The notes beneath the pieces were generated by a model that did not search any database, was not told the origin of the DNA, and was given only the letters and a program-made list of their open reading frames with translations. The position numbers and the translations under genes are program-made. Source: Nectonema munidae (taxonomy: Eukaryota; Nematomorpha; Nectonematoida; Nectonematidae). Taken from it: a DNA stretch of 64,000 bases. How positions within the stretch are numbered: the first letter of the stretch is position 1; every line of letters begins with the position of its first letter. The stretch is taken from assembly GCA_030549495.1 (NCBI GenBank), contig JAUIRK010000993.1, positions 1,595,501 to 1,659,500 of the forward strand. Direction: 5' to 3'. Positions 11,561 through 24,900 of the stretch are shown here, one piece after another.

Positions 11561-12337
11561 CATGGAGGGTATCAAAAGTTGTGGATGGATGGAGAAATTT
11601 TCCCAAAACATCCTTTAATATGGAAAAAGATGAAAATATTTTTTCCTACATCTTATTTAGTCGAGACGCAGGCTTTAGCAGAATGATCCAACTGTTGTAA
11701 AAACTCGAAATCACCTCGCAATAGAAAAAGAGGAGATTTAAGCGTCTCTCACTGATATCTTTAAACCCGAATATTGATAAACACGTAAGAGAACGCTAAT
11801 CACAAGCTTCTCATTAAAGCACTGCAACAGAGGACTTTTTTAAACAAAGTACTTATTCAATTTTTTGTTTGAAAAAGTAGTGGCTGAAAAAGGAAAAACT
11901 TAAATCCACATCTAAGGAAGGGGGCCATGGCAATTTTGAATTTATTAATAAAGGGGGCCACAGCGAAAATAAGGTTGAGAACACTGCTCTAGCTTTAGAT
12001 TCACCTCACCCCAAATTTTTTTTGAATATTTTTTTTAATAATAGAGATTTGGGTATACGCAAAATTTTCTGCATATTTTGTTATAAAGAATGACTTTGAA
12101 TGATAAATATTTAAATAAAGTTAATGTAGGCAGAAATACAAATATATGTGTATCCTTAATAGGGCGTTTTTAAAGGTCTCAAAATAACGCTTTAGGTGAG
12201 GCTCTTCCCAAAAGCACTCTCTTGGGGCTCAAAGCACGGCTCTGTGCATTAGTAATGTTAGCTAATGTAATTTCTCTGTGGATTACTGTCATCTAAGCAA
12301 GGATCGAATAAGCAGAAGTTCAGATAGCGCTACTTAC

Positions 12338-12672
12338 ACTCTCGTATGTGAAGAGGGAAAAAGCGATTTTCTCCTGTAACGAATCCTTGTGATCGTACTC
12401 CTGGAAGAAGTAGGAAACAAGGCCGCTGTCCTCGCCAAAGTAAAAGGTTATGCTCGCCTTGTCACAGTTTTGGCCTGAGAAGGTTGTCATGTTGCAGTCA
12501 CAGCTCCACGAGTTCCAGTGCTGGATGCAGATGCCACCGTTCAGGCACAGTTTCGAAGAAAACGCTTTGCAATCCTCCTTGGGGCCGGTGCAGCCCGCCT
12601 CTACGCTGTCGGGGTGAATGTGGGTCAGCAGGTCTGGCTCCAGTCCGTTGATATTGAAGGAAGCTAGACAGC
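12338..12672 (-). CDS. Nrx-1: Neurexin exon: end of LG5, EGF3, start of LG6
   Basis: Encodes residues 617-728. GCLASFNINGLEPDL matches the conserved end of LG5 (human GCLASVDLNGRLPDL). EGF3 follows with six cysteines at 651, 659, 665, 674, 676 and 686 (core CLNGGICIQHWNSWSCDC). The first strands of LG6 end the exon (ASITFYFGEDSGLVSYFF...EKIAFSLFTYES). The acceptor is CTCATTTCAG|GC and the donor is GAGAGT|GTAAGT. It enters with two bases that complete GGC and exits in phase 0. This is the best conserved exon of the gene and is noticeably GC-richer than the introns around it. Confidence 0.96.
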
Positions 12673-12737
12673 CTGAAATGAGGAAAAGTGCACTCCGTAA
12701 TCATCTGTCGTGAATTCGGTAAAAAGATTGAGCTTAC

Positions 12738-12833
12738 CTTCGAACCCTCTTCTAGATTGAACCAAACTTGGAGGAAACCGCAGAATGCTTTTAGGCACAC
12801 CTCCAATGTACAGCGGAGACTGAATTTCAAAGC
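12738..12833 (-). CDS. Nrx-1: Neurexin exon: LG5 C-terminal strand
   Basis: A 96-bp exon encoding residues 585-617 (GFEIQSPLYIGGVPKSIL...GFEG), matching human LG5 LKGDLYMAGL...GFQGC. The acceptor is GCAAATAG|GC and the donor is GAAG|GTAAGC. A 65-bp intron separates it from the LG5/EGF3 exon. Both junctions split glycine codons. Confidence 0.92.
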
Positions 12834-12971
12834 CTATTTGCGATTCTATTGTAAAAAAGTACAAAATGCGGAATCATTTATCGAGTGCTTGAATGTAAAG
12901 AAGTCTTTTTAAAGCGGAAAGCACGGAGAATAAGCACACGACATCTAATGTAATCACAAGATTTGTATTAA

Positions 12972-13098
12972 CCCGTTAACGCCCATGTCGACTATAGTCG
13001 ACTTTAGAAAAATAAAATCGTCTGCGTTTATCAAAGCTCTTTAATCAAATCTTCTGCTTTACATTAGATATCGTCTGATTATTCTGGTCGTTAACGGG
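12972..13098. mobile_element. piggyBac-like MITE
   Basis: About 127 bp bounded by CCCGTTAACG and its complement CGTTAACGGG. It is preceded by TTAA and followed by ATAA, close to the TTAA target of piggyBac elements. It has an internal palindrome GTCGACTATAGTCGAC. A related copy in the opposite orientation lies at about 27998-28123. Confidence 0.5.
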
Positions 13099-13356
13099 AT
13101 AAAAAGCATTATTAAACGCAGACGCTTTTAATTTCTTTAAAGTTAACAATTATAGACTTAAATAATAAACTGATTAAACTGAGAATGACGTGTATATATA
13201 AAATATATAGTCATTAGGAGCGATGTATCAAGTCAATAAGAGGGCGCATTTCAAATTGTTCATATAGCAAAGTTAATTAGCAAAAAAGGCCAAAAATGTG
13301 AGCTAAAAATGTTTTACTTCTACATTTAACTTCCACTACATTAAGTATTTTACTCA

Positions 13357-13421
13357 TGGAGTCGAAAATTCGTTTTAAATAAAAATAAATTTGTTTGAAA
13401 GTGTACTTTTTTTGTAAAATA
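13357..13421 (+). repeat. 65-bp direct repeat, copy 1
   Basis: Nearly identical (one single-base indel) to 15184-15247, in the same orientation. The two copies flank the neurexin exon at 14500-14773. Confidence 0.85.
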
Positions 13422-13441
13422 TAAATAATATCTCTATAGAT

Positions 13442-13746
13442 CAGTGTTTCCCAAACTGTGTGTCGCAAAAACTTTCCAAGTGTGTCGCGAGATTTTTTAG
13501 AAATGATAAAAAGATACAGTCATCCCTCAATGAGCACATTTGTTCTCGAAAGCAAGCTCATTTGTCACACTGAATAAAATTTTGTTGTTGTTGTTGCTTC
13601 TTCGCCCAGTTTCCTTATGTTGCAACTTTAATCTTAATGTTTAACTTCATTTAATCGTTTTTTTTGAAATATTTGCTTGGTGGTGTGTCGCGAAATTTTT
13701 CTCTGTAAAGAGTGTGTCGCGACTCAAAAAAGTTAGGGAAACACTG
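13442..13746. mobile_element. hAT-type MITE
   Basis: A 305-bp element with ends CAGTGTTTCCCAAAC and GTTAGGGAAACACTG. Each end is followed inward by TGTGTCGC words. These are typical hAT terminal repeats. The flanking 8-mers (CTATAGAT and CTCGTAAT) match only in part, so the target duplication has decayed. A pogo-like word (ACAGTCATCCCTC) lies inside. Confidence 0.7.
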
Positions 13747-14499
13747 CTCGTAATGAAAAGTTCGTTGTAGAGTTTAATACACGTTGTTTACATTAGGGGA
13801 AATGCGACCGGGCGAAGTAGATAATTTTTTCCGATTGTTGGCTCAATACGATTAGCAGTGAATGGACATCACTGCAATTCGATTGAATTCATATAATGAA
13901 AAGTAAAGTCCCAAAAAATGTAATCTCGTCATTTTAGTTATACCTGTGTGTGTGTTGATATCGTGAAATGATTTTCATTTGAAATGCCATAACTTTAACA
14001 CAATTTGAGAGATAACTTATTTTAGTTAGAAGGAAGGAAATACACAATTATTTAAAGTAATAAGCATTCAACCTACCGCTTATTATGTTTTATTTAAAAT
14101 ATTTTTTGAAGAAATTTCATTCTAGTATTTTTAATATCGCTTTGCATGCTGAATTTTGAACTGTAAACGTGATTCTATAATCACAATTTCATTTCCAATT
14201 AATTTTGGGAATATCACAGCCGTATTTATTGAAGATAAAAAAGATTTGGGTATTTAATTTTTCATTTTTAAAAAATTTTTAAGTAGAAACAATTAAGAAA
14301 TAAAGCTCTCTTGTAAGAAAAGCTTTTTTCAGAAAAATGCAAAAAATGTAAAAAAATAGACAAATTATATTTTTCTTTCAATTATCGACAACCTCTTTGC
14401 TAATTGGACAAAAGAAATAGTTTTAATTGAAAGTTTATTACCAATTTTGAAGGAAAAAACATAAAAGAGAACAAAAGAGAAAAATATTCAAATGTTTAC

Positions 14500-14773
14500 C
14501 ATGGGAAACAGTTTTGGAAACTGAAAAGTCAACAATCAAGACGTGATCGTTGATATTCGTTCTTGAAATCGTGACTTCATGCCAAGTGTTGTCGCTTAAG
14601 TTCTCGAGAGTGCCAGATCTCAACATTTGCGGGCCTGATCCAAAGTTGAAGATGTAATTTATGCTTCCTTTCACCAATTCCACACAAATGAAATGCTTAA
14701 TTGGAAAAAAGTTGTCCTTAATAAGCGTTCGGCCATCTTCATCATATGCCTGGTTATTGAGGATCATACTTCG
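14500..14773 (-). CDS. Nrx-1: Neurexin exon: middle of LG5
   Basis: Encodes residues 494-585. FICVELVKGSINYIFNFGSGPQ...LSDNTWHEVTISR aligns with human LG5 [22 protein letters not shown]...LNDNQWHNVVITR. The acceptor is CTCTTCCAAG|CGA, with a T-rich tract, and the donor is CATG|GTAAAC. It is phase 0 in and phase 1 out. The first 25 residues (RSMILNNQAYDEDG...) are longer than the vertebrate loop at this point. This may reflect a lineage-specific insertion or a misplaced acceptor. Confidence 0.9.
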
Positions 14774-15183
14774 CTTGGAAGAGATACGGCCAAATAAAAA
14801 ATAGTTTTTAATTCTAGCTCTTGGCGGATCAACCGGTGACCAGAGGAACGTGGGCCACTTTTAATCAATTTTTTTTTCGAAAAGCACGATCGCAAACAAA
14901 GTTGAATGATTTTCACAAAAGTGCATCGCCATTTTAATATGCACATTGCACAAGAAGTTATTTAAATCGTATATTTAGTGATCTGGCAAGATCATGGGAG
15001 GAAAGAAAAAAACATAAAAATAATGCTCTCGATTTAAGAACTTAATTTGTTCCGTAAAGCCGTTTGTTGGATGGAATGTTAGCGAACTGAGAAGTTTTTC
15101 TTTATTTTAGTGAAAATTTTTTAACAGTAAATACAATATGTAAATTTTCAACTTGCTCTATGCTTTAACTTGAAAAAGACTAT

Positions 15184-15247
15184 TGGAGTCGAAAATTCGT
15201 TTTAATAAAAATAAATTTGTTTGAAAGTGTACTTTTTTTGTAAAATA
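15184..15247 (+). repeat. 65-bp direct repeat, copy 2
   Basis: Second copy of the repeat at 13357-13421, lacking one A. Confidence 0.85.
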
Positions 15248-18200
15248 AAAAGTTATTAATTAAGTGATTAAAAACTGATTAATATATTAGAGGTATATTT
15301 ATAAAGGCACTTGAAAATACAAAAGGAACAATCATTATATAGAATTAAGGCTTTCGAGTGGGTGATCCGAGGAACAGTTCGTGAGCTAAGTCAAAATTGG
15401 TTCGCAAAAATGGTTCGTAGAGCGATTTGTTCGTAAAGCGAGGTCAGCAATCAACAATTCTCCATGTGTAGTGCAAAGTAGTTGTGACAAACTTTTTAAA
15501 AAGTCTTTAATTTAAAGCTTCTTTCTGGGTAAATATATCATCATTGTTACTTTTCATCCCAAACTTTTTATCCAGATACTCTCCTTCTCGGTTCTTTTTC
15601 TGTTCCTTTTTCCTGGTTTGAAAATTATACAGATTTGGGTGTATTTGTATGATGGTATTTCAGTTTGCCGAAGTCAGTTTGCCATTTGCGAATTTGTCGA
15701 TTCGCAGTTTGTCTACCGTCATTTACCGACATAAAGACAATTTTTCAGTGCATTATAAATTTACTACCGCGTTGTAGAAAATTTTTGGTATTCAACATTT
15801 ATTTTTCGTTGGATAAATCATTTGTTAGCTATTAATTTTGTTATTCGTGTAAGGATTCACATCTTTCGTATAATTTCAAAAATACTTTGATATGATTAAA
15901 AGAAATAAATAAAGAAAAATGTGCTTTTAAATATGGAAATTTTATGGCGTGAATTTTTAACGAAATAAACGGAATTCTTCTCAAAACTTTTTGAGGATTC
16001 ATTTTTTAAAATAATGTGATGTACTCGAATGTTTTTAATTAATTTAGAGAATCAAAAATAAAAAGTTTTCCATAAAAATAAAAAAAATTTGTTTACAAAT
16101 TTTCTAAATAGTTAAAAACATCGAAAAACATCGCATTATTACAAAAAAATAAAATTTCCAAAAGATTTGATTTGATTTCGGTTTATTTGTTCCAGTGAAA
16201 GTCAAATTCAAAAATCTATTGTATTAAATATCGGCAATTTGACAATCGGCTATATGGTCTCGGTAAAATGGAAATAAATAAACTGTGTGTATCAGCAAAC
16301 AGACACTAATCCTATCTATGAGCATTTTTTAACGACATTTTCAAATTATTCATAAATAAATCAAGACATGCTTATGCTTATGCTGTTATTGGCATATAAG
16401 CTTAAAAATTTCAGATAATACGAGATGTATTATTGATACATGACACAATATCGATCTTGATCACATAAAAAATTCATTGACAAAAATTATTTTAAATATA
16501 TATATATTTATTTAGAAAATTTAGCCATTTTAACAATTTTTCAAATCTAGTACTATGCAATTATTATTCTCCTTTCATATTTTCTAAAATTTTCTTCACG
16601 CTCTTAAGCTCTACAATCTCACATCGAACACGTTCTTCTTGTGAATATAAAAAGTGTAGGATGGAGGGAGGATATCTGGTCCACAAAAATGATTATCTAT
16701 TATACATAATAACATGAATATATTCTATTTCGTATACTAAGAACTGAAAAATTCTTCACACACATACACACATAGACGATGATATAACACAAAGCGAATA
16801 GTGGTGTAGCAGACAAGTCAACGTCTTTTTGCGATACAGTACTTTGATTTTGTAATTTGATTGATCTTTTGCGATTCATCATCATCATCCTCTCATCTAC
16901 AAAATGTTATGACCTTGAAAAGTTCTAATGCATTTTTTGTTTACTAAGTCGATTATATTCTGAATTCGTGTGTATGCGTGGTGTCTGCGTGAAGTAGATG
17001 TAAAAAAATATCAAAATCAATCAATACTTCGAAAAGTTAATATTATTTTTTCCAATCCAAATCTTACATTATTCGTTATATATATTTTCCATGCAGTTAA
17101 TTTGTTTAAATTAAAATTTAAAATGTAAGACAAAAAATCTCTTGCTATTTTTTTGTTAATTGATAAGTTAATCAGTCAATTGCTGAAAAATAAACATTTT
17201 TTTAGTTATTTAGAACAATTAGTTTGTTAATTTTTAATTTATAGTAGATTAGGGAGCTTTTGAAGAATATCAGGGGGTTAGATCTGATGTAACAAAATTA
17301 AAATAGAAAAAAATTAATGAAATGATATATTAATCTTAATCAGATTTATAAACAATTCATAATATGAATAATTTACATGTTTCGTTTGATAGTTCGTTAA
17401 TTGGAGATTTAATTAGTCAATATATTTAGAACAAATAAAATTACTTTGTCGGTTTCTTAGCTAGTTTGATTAGATAGTTGGTTTACCGTTCTATTTAATT
17501 AAATATTTGTTTAATTTATTAGTCCGTATCATTTCAAAACAGTGTTTAATTAATCTTTTATTTAAAAAAATGAACATTTTTAATTGAATTATTATCTATC
17601 AGCGTTCCCTCCACCGATGTTACGCAAAAACTCCCTAAGGATACCGCGGGAAATAGTAAGGTATTTTTACGCCTAAGTTTAGATGCTTTTAATGAAAACT
17701 TTAAAGTAGTAAGAATCTTATCTAGCACTACTAATAAATATGATAGAGAAGTTTTCTCAAACTAGTATTAATTATATTTTTTTTCACCGAAGTTTACGTT
17801 TTAATTATCTTATATTTTAAGAATGACAAAATTTAAGCAAACTTTTAAGGCCTTTTTTTCATTAGATTAATTGAGAATACTTTTTTGTCTTTAATCTAAT
17901 TACATTCCTTTCACTGTGTTAAAAATTTACAAAATATTTTTGTGTAGGGTTCCTTGAAAGATTTATCATATTTCAAGGATTCCACGAAGGTAAAAAGGTT
18001 GTAAAACGTTGCCCTAAGTAGATATCAATGGAGCTTCGAACAAATATACATCTATAACGTCTATCTATAACTAACTAACCAAAATATATTACTGTTTAGA
18101 GCTTATAAAATCCAACCTATATTCTTTAAAAGTAATGTGTTGTATGACTTAATGGACATTGAGGGCATTCGTAAGTCTATTGTGATTATTCGTCGGCTAC

Positions 18201-18279
18201 ACAAAACTCAATATCAAATTAGCTGACATTCAAAAAACACGGCATCCTGACAGTGGGTTCCTTAGAAGAATTCACACAC

Positions 18280-18640
18280 CTTAGAATGAGAAATTCAGAG
18301 AAGAGTTCAGAAGATATGGGGTTTGCTTTGCCATCAAGAATACTATGCTCCACATGATTGAGCGTTTTTCCAATGAGATCATCTATAATAATTTCAAGGT
18401 TGTGTTAAAAGAATTGAAATTTTTAGCACATGAGCATCCGAATACAAATTATAAATATATTGCTTGCAACTAAAAGAAATTGAAAAACATTTTGAACAAA
18501 AGTTTCCGATACTTTTTGTTATGTTGATGAAGTTGAAAACAATTCTGAGTACTTTTGGCTTCTTTTCCATACATTGAAAAGATTTATCAACTCTCTCTTA
18601 AAAGCAACATAACTCGTAGAACAATCCTTTTGTAAAGTTT
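18280..18640 (+). pseudogene. Possible hAT-like transposase fragment
   Basis: In one forward frame the stretch reads EEFRRYGVCFAI...MIERFSNEIIYNNFKVVL, with in-frame stops before and after. The ERFS motif and its setting resemble the TTF/ZMYM1-type hAT proteins, where a similar helix precedes the dimerisation region. The match is short and from memory, so the assignment is tentative. Confidence 0.3.
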
Positions 18641-21572
18641 GGCAAATATCTTAAAACACGTTTAATTATATGTCGTTTGCATTTGGTCCCGCAGCTTAAA
18701 TGGTTGGGCCCGGCCCCAAGTACCCCCTAGCAGGTTAATTAATTTAATTAATTAAGTATTGCTTGTCACGTTTGCAGCTATCCTACCGGATATCGTCGTT
18801 CCGCCCGGAATGCTGAGTCCAGGTCTACCTGGACTTTCCATCCCACTAAACGCTGAATACCAGCCCTCGTTACTGCATAACTATATCTTGATATATATAT
18901 AATTTTACAAGCATGTATGTTTCAAAGATATACATACATTTGAGACGCTCTCCTAATTTGGGAAACAATCTTAATGTTTAGTGATAGCTTGATTACTAAC
19001 AAGGTTAGAATCAGGTCATCAGAGCCTAACCGTAAAAACCTTTCAATTCTTCAGAGGAAGAAAGCCAGGATAAAAAACCGGCACCATAGCACAGGGGTGT
19101 CCACGAAGAAAAATGAGATTTTTTCTTAAATTATATAAATATCAATTTTTTATCAACAATCACATTATAAAAATTTAAAAGTTTGATCAATATATTATTT
19201 TTATTATCATCATTTTTTAATATCGTCTTTGAATTTGATCAATTTTTTGACGAATTACTATCTCTTTTTGAATATTAAAAATCAATCATATATTGACATT
19301 TGTTTCATATTTTTACCCTTTGATTTTTCTTACGCCATATTTACTTCATTTTTTAGATTTTCAATGAGCCTTCATGAATTTTTGTGGCAATCGTTGTTTA
19401 TAAGTTAATTTTTCAAAGTCTTAAGGATGCATTTTTTTAAAATCAAATTTTCAGTTCATTAATGTCCATTTCGAAAAAAAAAGAAAAATAGAGGAAGAAA
19501 AGAGAAATTTTTTTCATGTGATATTTCATTGATATCAATATTTTTTTATGTGATATTTTATTGAATAAAAATTATACCTTCTTTCTGATTTTTTGAAAAT
19601 TAAATTCAAAACACTAAAATCAAATCAAAAATGAGATGTTTTGAAATATTACACCATGACGATGTTTTCAATTTATGAAGCTCAAATAGACCAAATTATT
19701 CTTGAATTTTTGTCTGAATTTTTTTCAGAAATCAGATGCACAATCTCACACAAACGGAACAAAAATTTTGAAAACGGCCTACTAGTTGTATCAGTTAGAC
19801 ATCCTTGTCATAGCAGGTTACGTGGGTGAACACCCATACACACACACACATCCACTTTTCTAGTATACACCATTGCAAATTGTCCAAAACGCTTTTCCCA
19901 GACTTGGGAGAAAAATAGCCAAGCCACGTTATAACCGGAAATGCGTGTGTAGATAGATAAATAAGCTATTATAAATTGAAATAACGGATTCATATCAATT
20001 TCTATAAGAATGCTAAATCATAAGTATCTCGCATGCTAGGGCTAAGTAATTGAAATAATATATGCATTCATGTACGCCAAAACGCATTTCCGTTTAGTCA
20101 AATTTAATTATGAAACTTTGCTTCAAAGATAGGAGAATATTTAATACGCTTTAATCAATGCTGAGTTGGCATAAAAGCATCATCTTTCCAACAGCGTCGA
20201 TTTCATCCTAAGACATTTGACTCCTCTGTCTTATTTCTATCTTTGAATACATTGGATTGCAAGCGATCAATATCCTTGTATTAATCTTGTATCTTCAATT
20301 CATTATATTTTATTATTATTCTAAAATGGAGTGTATTGATAGGGGGATTACCGATTCTGAATGCTTCATTCGATGCATTCTTTCTTGTGTGTGTTCTATA
20401 AATTGGTTCCTGTATTGAGTGATAGAGAGAGAGGGGGGGATGGAGACAAATTGGCAAGACTCCTTGACTATCGAAGTATCCAAATGTCGGAGAGCAAAGA
20501 TGTGAACAATATGTCTTATATACTTCAACAATTGTCTTGATTTTGCCTTATTAGTTCCTCAGTTAGTTTTAGTTAATTGAGTTTATTAGTTATCACTTGT
20601 CCCATAATTCTAAGAGTGATATAATGAATAATAATAATAAAGACTTAACAAACTGCATAGTGCATATAAATAAGAAATCCTTTTTACACCTACTTTTTGT
20701 GCAAAAAAATACAAAGGAAATGAAAATAGGAATTAAAAAGTTTCCAATCAAATGCCAGACAAAATCAATAATTTGATAAAAAAAATAAAGGAAGTAAACT
20801 AAATGAGCCTAAAAAACGTCAACATTTGTAAATGATAAATCAGTCAAAATTATAGAAAGACAAGTGTATATTTATTGGCGCAGTTAGTAAAAGTTTAATA
20901 GGAATCTTTAGATTATCATGAACCATCTTTGAAAAAGCCTATCCTATTCTGTGATTCCATTTTGTTGCTTCAGTTTTCAAGTTTCTTATAAATGTCCTTT
21001 CACTTACCAAAAAAATTAGGGAAATTAACTAAGTACGCTAATATGTTCGTAAATTCAATCATTCAATAGATTACACTAAGATAATTAGTAAAAATTGTTA
21101 ATGAAATAAAAAGGATTGAGAATTTGAGCGTCATAGTTATAAATTTATTTGCATTTTATTTCAAATTTATTTTTTTTTTCAAATTTTTTTTCAAATTTTT
21201 TTTCTTCAAATATTTATTTTGGTGTTTCATGCTTTTATATCAAAAGAATCGTTGAAATATAAGAAATCGTAAGTTCTTTATCAAAATTTTAATCCCTCTC
21301 TAACATATTACTGTTTTTATCAAAAATATTAATGACTTATCAAATAAGCAAAATGAAGAATTGTTTGTAGAACAAGGTATAAATTTCTACCCTTAAACAT
21401 TCATTACATGCTTTAAAATTTAGGCATGCAAAAAATTCATAAGGCGGAAAGGAAAAGCTATTTTCCAAACAACATAGCTTGCTTTTGTTAATGAACTAAT
21501 GAACGAAAATAATGTTTGAAGGTCTCAATAATACATATATAATAATAAAAAATGAAGTAACATTATTTTTAC

Positions 21573-21922
21573 CTGGTTCTTGCCAATGAAGTACAAAATG
21601 ATTCCATTTTTGACGATGGTGCGAAAACGGAAGTAAGCATTCAATTTTGTGTAGGATTCGCTCGATTTGAAACTGACGAAGGTGTCAGGATGGTGGAATG
21701 TGATTGGCTGTAGAATGATGCTTTGCTTTTTGGCGACGTCAATGCCGTAAAGAGGATTGCTGGAACTTTTTCCGGATAAAATGTCAAAAAAGGGATACGA
21801 ATTGAAGACAAATTTCTGCATGTGTCCAGTGAAGCCTGTGATACCGAGGTATTTAGCAGATGGACTGTAGCCAATGTCAATCATCCGATAAAAGAGAGTG
21901 GTCATCTTACTTTTTATAGTGT
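21573..21922 (-). CDS. Nrx-1: Neurexin exon: end of LG4 and start of LG5
   Basis: Encodes residues 377-493. LFYRMIDIGYSPSAKYLGITGFTGHMQKFVFN corresponds to the end of human LG4 (LEFHNIETG...SVVPSSFIGHLQSLMFN). PITFHHPDTFVSFKSSESYTKLNAYFRFRTIVKNGIILY matches the start of LG5 (PVTFKTKSSYLSL...HLFFQFKTTSPDGFILF). The acceptor is TTTTATTTTTTAAG|AC, very strong, and the donor is AACCAG|GTAAAA. It enters by completing a tyrosine codon and exits in phase 0. Confidence 0.92.
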
Positions 21923-24900
21923 CTTAAAAAATAAAACATTTTTATGTTTTCAGAATCAAATATGCTAAATAATGAGATTTTGAGACAATACCTAACTCAA
22001 ATATGTTATGTAATAAACTCTTAAAAAAAGATTTTACCTACAGAAAACCTAAAATAAAAAAACGCTCAAAAAAGAGAAGATAATTTATTAACGCCATCTA
22101 TTTTCTTTTTCCCTAACAATATTCAAATTGATAGTTATTTGAAATAAAGTATTGTTACGCATTATTTTTTCCTTATATGAATTTAAAAGATGAAAATGTC
22201 TATATTCTTTTTAGCGTTCACATATTGAAAGGATGAAATATTTACTTTTTTGAATTAAATTTATCAAAAATATTTTTTACAAATTAAACAAATCAACGTG
22301 TCGTAGGAATTAGTTTTACAATTTGACTGATTATTACAACTTTTTAATAAATAGAACAAAAATTAATGATCTCATTTCAAAATTGTCAAAAAAAGTTGCA
22401 CAATTCTAAATTCTTTATTTATCCCTTTCAGATTCGAATATTCTGATTATTCTGCTTTTCTTCTAGGATGACTTTTCTTGTATAACTTAAAGCAGATGTT
22501 TGTGCTCACTACTGATTCATTATATGTGAAAGGGTTATTTACAATCCTAAATTGCCCTGGAAAAAGCACAAAATGTCACTGATTTGGCGGATGAGATCTA
22601 ATTTGAGGTAGAGTATAAACGATGGAGTCTAAATGGCGTTACCAAATACATATTTACTTCAATAGCTCATTAAAAAAAAATAAGAATTACTGATGAGAAA
22701 ATTTTTACTTTTTTCTGTTGGTTATGATCACCAGGGCGAACAAAAGTCCATTTTTCTTAGAAGAACGAAAAGTCCCTATGAACAAATTTTAAAGAAGTTT
22801 GAACTATTTTTCTTCCGTTTTTTTGGATTTTTTTAGGCCAATAAAGTTCACAAATAATTTTTTAGGGCAAGAAAAATTTAAAAGATTATTTCTAAAAAAA
22901 ATATTAAACATTATTTTGAATATTACTCAAAATTTAAAATTTTTTATTAATCTAATATAATATAAGGAACGACTCTTTTTAATTGAAAACTTTAGGTCCA
23001 AAATTTTGTGCAATAAGTTAACATCTTTTGTTTATAAAGTCAAAAAAATAGGATTTTTTAGGTCAGAAGTTGTTTGGTCTGGAGATCACTGATAATTTCA
23101 CAACGCCATATATTGAATGAATATGTTGGAGAAAAAATATTAAAAACTTTGCAAATAATGAGAAATAGCAGGTTTGCCATCCCAATTTTTTTGCTATTAA
23201 ATATCGGGGAACATCACAAATGAAGAGTCTAAAAAGTTGTAAAAATTTTAATGTAGACTTCTTATCTGCATATTTGTGTATGTTATTTCGTATTCGTAAA
23301 AAAGTTTTCCTTCTTCTTTTTCGCGTCGTCTTCATTGAATTGTGTTGTAAGACAAAAGATATGAATAATACTAATTATTATTTGAGTTTTATGGAAGTTC
23401 GTTGCAGAACCGAATCGTATATACGACTTAAATATTGACTTGAAGTGATTTTATATTCGCCAAGCCATATTCCTTCTCGTCTTATGCATTATATCGCTTC
23501 TTTTGAGTTTTTCAATCTCGTTAAAAAGATAAAAGATGCTTTATTAATTAGCAGCAACAAGAAGGAAAAAATGGCAAAAGCACAGAAGAAGAAAATGATG
23601 AGCATCGATTTGAAAAATGTCTTGGCAGAGCACACAGACAACAAGTATGAATGTTTATGATAATTTTATGTTTATATTTTTTATGTTTAGCTAAAATGAA
23701 TTATATAGTTTTGTGATTAATAAAAGACGAGGATTAATGATAAGAATGGCGACACTGATTAATAATAATAAACACTCCACGATACTAAATAAATAAATAA
23801 GCCAACACTCACTATCTCATCAAGTCGCATTCGGTTTAGCATTTTTCGCTTTTATATGAAATCATTGTAACTCTTTTGCTGGATGGACGACACACATGGT
23901 TTCCAAATATAATTTCTCCTACAAGTTTTAATATTTCGTTCTATGCGTTGAGATTCGATGCGCATTTTACAAGAGAAGAAATATTTTGATGCTCAATGCA
24001 CACAATTCATCAATCCAAAGAATGAAAATAAGATTTCTTTAAATGTCACAAAGGAAAAGATGAAGTGGTTCATCACTGCTTCGAGATCATTCTGATTTAC
24101 AATGCGATGCTAGAATGTATTCCTCATCAATTGATTCTGAAATAAATGCCAAATATTACACAAAAGAGTTCTGCTTTGATCTAGCTAACTAAAGCGTTCT
24201 TTCTTTGACTATTTTCTTCATCGATCATTCAAGCAGTCTCGTCGCAAACAAAATCCTCAAAGAAATTACCTATCACTTTTTAAGGCTAATGAGCTAGGCA
24301 AATATTTTAATCTTGTATGTAAACAAAAAGCTCATAGTGACAAGCACATACGGCAAAATCCTACTGATGATTTTTTCTTCAATTGAAATTTTCTTTTCCC
24401 TTTTTCCGGTGAGTAATTGAAGCTAACAAAGATGTCAGAAAAAAACGTTGAAACATTTATTCAATCTAAATCAATTATTTTTTATAGTATATAAATGTAC
24501 GCTCATCAATATATTTTAATAAAAAAACTTTTTATGAAACTTGAGAAGTAAAATGCTCTTTGAGATATAGCCAATTTTCTTCATAATGTTATTTTTTTTG
24601 AATAAAGGCCTGCCTTGACAAAACGCAGAAGGGTGAAAGTACTTAATCGTTTTTGTATATTACGTAATTTATTTATTTATAAACGAATTTAATAAAATAG
24701 TTCATTGAAATAATTATATATTCCTAAGAACTCTTTTCCTCGACTTTCCCTTGAAAATAAAGTTACAAGTTTATCTAAGTTGATTTTCTATCTTTAGAAC
24801 ATTTAGGCGGTAGCAAATGTACCACTTTCTGCAATTTAGTGGTGATGAAAATTTCGGTATTGTTCGAAACCTCGTTGTAATTACAGAATTATCTTATTGC

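Larger units (their letters stand above)
10539..12337 (-). other. Neurexin intron, 1.8 kb
   Basis: Contains a tRNA-like SINE head near 10.9 kb and the minisatellite at 11.14-11.56 kb. From 11.57 to 12.33 kb I see no recognisable feature. Confidence 0.85.
12834..14499 (-). other. Neurexin intron, 1.7 kb
   Basis: Contains a piggyBac-like MITE, a hAT-type MITE and the first copy of a 65-bp direct repeat. The remainder is plain AT-rich sequence. Confidence 0.85.
14774..21572 (-). other. Neurexin intron, 6.8 kb
   Basis: Mostly featureless A/T-rich sequence with CA/GT stretches near 16.76 and 19.84 kb. Words such as GTTCGTAAAGCGAGG near 15.37-15.45 kb suggest pogo-element debris. A possible hAT transposase fragment at 18280-18640 and a GC-richer patch at 18.64-18.9 kb are listed separately. 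Confidence 0.8.

Noticed and set aside
13357-15247. The direct repeats as termini of a retroelement
   Set aside because: They are only 65 bp, lack TG...CA ends and a primer-binding site, and enclose a neurexin exon and no retroelement gene.
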